A stretch of DNA of 64,000 bases from an uncultured Flavobacteriaceae bacterium (GTDB lineage: Bacteria; Bacteroidota; Bacteroidia; Flavobacteriales; Flavobacteriaceae), in assembly GCA_943787365.1 (NCBI GenBank), contig CALSMD010000003.1, forward strand, positions 62,001-126,000. Reading direction: 5' to 3'. The notes beneath the pieces are model-generated. The model searched no databases and was not told the DNA's origin. It was given only the letters and a program-made list of their open reading frames with translations. The position numbers were made by a program, and so were the translations under genes. This document shows positions 63,541-64,000 of the stretch, piece after piece (position 1 is the first letter of the stretch; each line of letters starts with the position of its first letter).

Positions 63541-64000
63541 TTAAATTTCTTCTGAGATTTTAAGCTGTACTAATTCGATTTTAGTATTGGATACTTCTTT
63601 GATAGTAAAATGAAATTGTTCAATTCTAATTTCTTGATTTTTCTCTGGTATTTCTTCTGTATGATTGACTATAAACCCACCGAGTGTCTCGTAGTTTTCG
63701 CTTTCAGGAAGTTGAAGTTTGTAAGTTTCATTAATATAGTCTACTTCTAAACGTGCCGAGAATATATAGGTGTTTTCGTTGGTTTTTTCTTCAATAAGCT
63801 CGACCGTATCGTGTTCATCTTCAATTTCGCCTACTAATTCTTCAATAACGTCTTCCACGGTCATAATCCCAGAAGTTCCCCCATATTCATCTAAAACAAC
63901 GGCTAAACTCTTGCGTTTTTTAATCAAAACGTTCAAAACATCTTTTGCGAACATGGTTTCCGGTACATATTCTACAGGCCGCAACATTGATTTTATATTT
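63541..64000 (-). CDS. CNNM/CorC (HlyC) family protein, C-terminal part (partial)
   Basis: The 5' end lies beyond the window; about 153 residues are visible. They comprise the end of a CBS pair (AKDVLNVLIKKRKSLAVVLDEYGGTSGIMTVEDVIEELVGEIEDEHD) and the CorC_HlyC transporter-associated domain (YIFSARLEVDYINETYKLQLPES ... ETLGGFIVNH). Such proteins are linked to magnesium and cobalt efflux; hemolysin is a historic label. The relative GldE of flavobacteria is of the same family but cannot be told apart here. Confidence 0.88.
   Translation of the reverse strand, partial: NIKSMLRPVEYVPETMFAKDVLNVLIKKRKSLAVVLDEYGGTSGIMTVEDVIEELVGEIEDEHDTVELIEEKTNENTYIFSARLEVDYINETYKLQLPESENYETLGGFIVNHTEEIPEKNQEIRIEQFHFTIKEVSNTKIELVQLKISEEI

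Noticed and set aside
1-64000. tRNA, rRNA genes or CRISPR arrays
   Set aside because: The intergenic regions were read and none showed a cloverleaf, rRNA core sequence or regularly spaced repeats; a covariance search was not possible here.

Overview
The window reads as a chromosomal segment of a marine-type member of the Flavobacteriaceae (phylum Bacteroidota). The evidence is the AT-rich DNA, start codons without Shine-Dalgarno sequences, many promoters of the Bacteroidota form TTTG-N18..21-TAnnTTTG, a secreted protein with a type IX secretion C-terminal tail, a glutamine synthetase III, a DnaJ with only two zinc-binding repeats, a 666-residue urocanate hydratase and an FDIA-type GHMP kinase. 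No rRNA, tRNA, CRISPR array, transposase or integrase was seen.

Layout. 0-2.7 kb: ABC exporter pair and the start of a sigma-54 response regulator. 2.7-4.7 kb: accessory stretch with a cyclase-family gene between inverted repeats, a truncated SGNH hydrolase and a 58-residue membrane protein between two copies of a hairpin repeat. 4.7-24 kb: mostly core genes (T9SS cargo, methyltransferases, trhA-like protein, dnaJ-grpE, mnmD, ilvE, dipeptidyl peptidase III, crcB, Lrp regulator, pyrF, prfA, purM, two divergent glutamine synthetases). 25-26.9 kb: RDD protein, small lipoprotein, sulfurtransferase. 27.1-31.1 kb: a regulatory locus with a frameshifted LytTR regulator, a 53-residue lipoprotein, a TPR histidine kinase broken by three frameshifts and an intact NarL-type regulator. 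31.1-34.7 kb: acetyltransferase, AraC regulator, S41 peptidase, frameshifted small membrane gene. 34.7-49.5 kb: CDP-alcohol phosphatidyltransferase, hemL, glucosaminidase, PLP enzyme, hutU, ABC permease, C-terminal processing protease, surE, lpxB, comEC, thioredoxin-like protein. 49.5-55.7 kb: peptide uptake cluster (two POT transporters and a DPP-IV-type peptidase). 55.9-58.1 kb: HMG-CoA reductase and a GHMP kinase (mevalonate route). 58.1-61 kb: cassette-like accessory array (secreted protein, Fic protein, lipocalin-like lipoprotein) with hairpins and a 73-bp direct repeat. 61.3-64 kb: PpiD-like foldase and a partial CNNM/CorC protein.

Most interesting points: (i) the cassette-like array at 58-61 kb, with a Fic protein whose catalytic His is Gln and whose gene follows a large symmetric operator-like dyad; (ii) a conserved promoter-plus-leader element present three times (2758, 25920 and 61149 on the minus strand), each time upstream of a gene in the same orientation; (iii) frameshifts concentrated in 27.5-34.6 kb, suggesting decay of one regulatory locus; (iv) at 3-4.5 kb, single genes bounded by hairpin repeats, the same architecture as at 58-61 kb but with a different repeat family.
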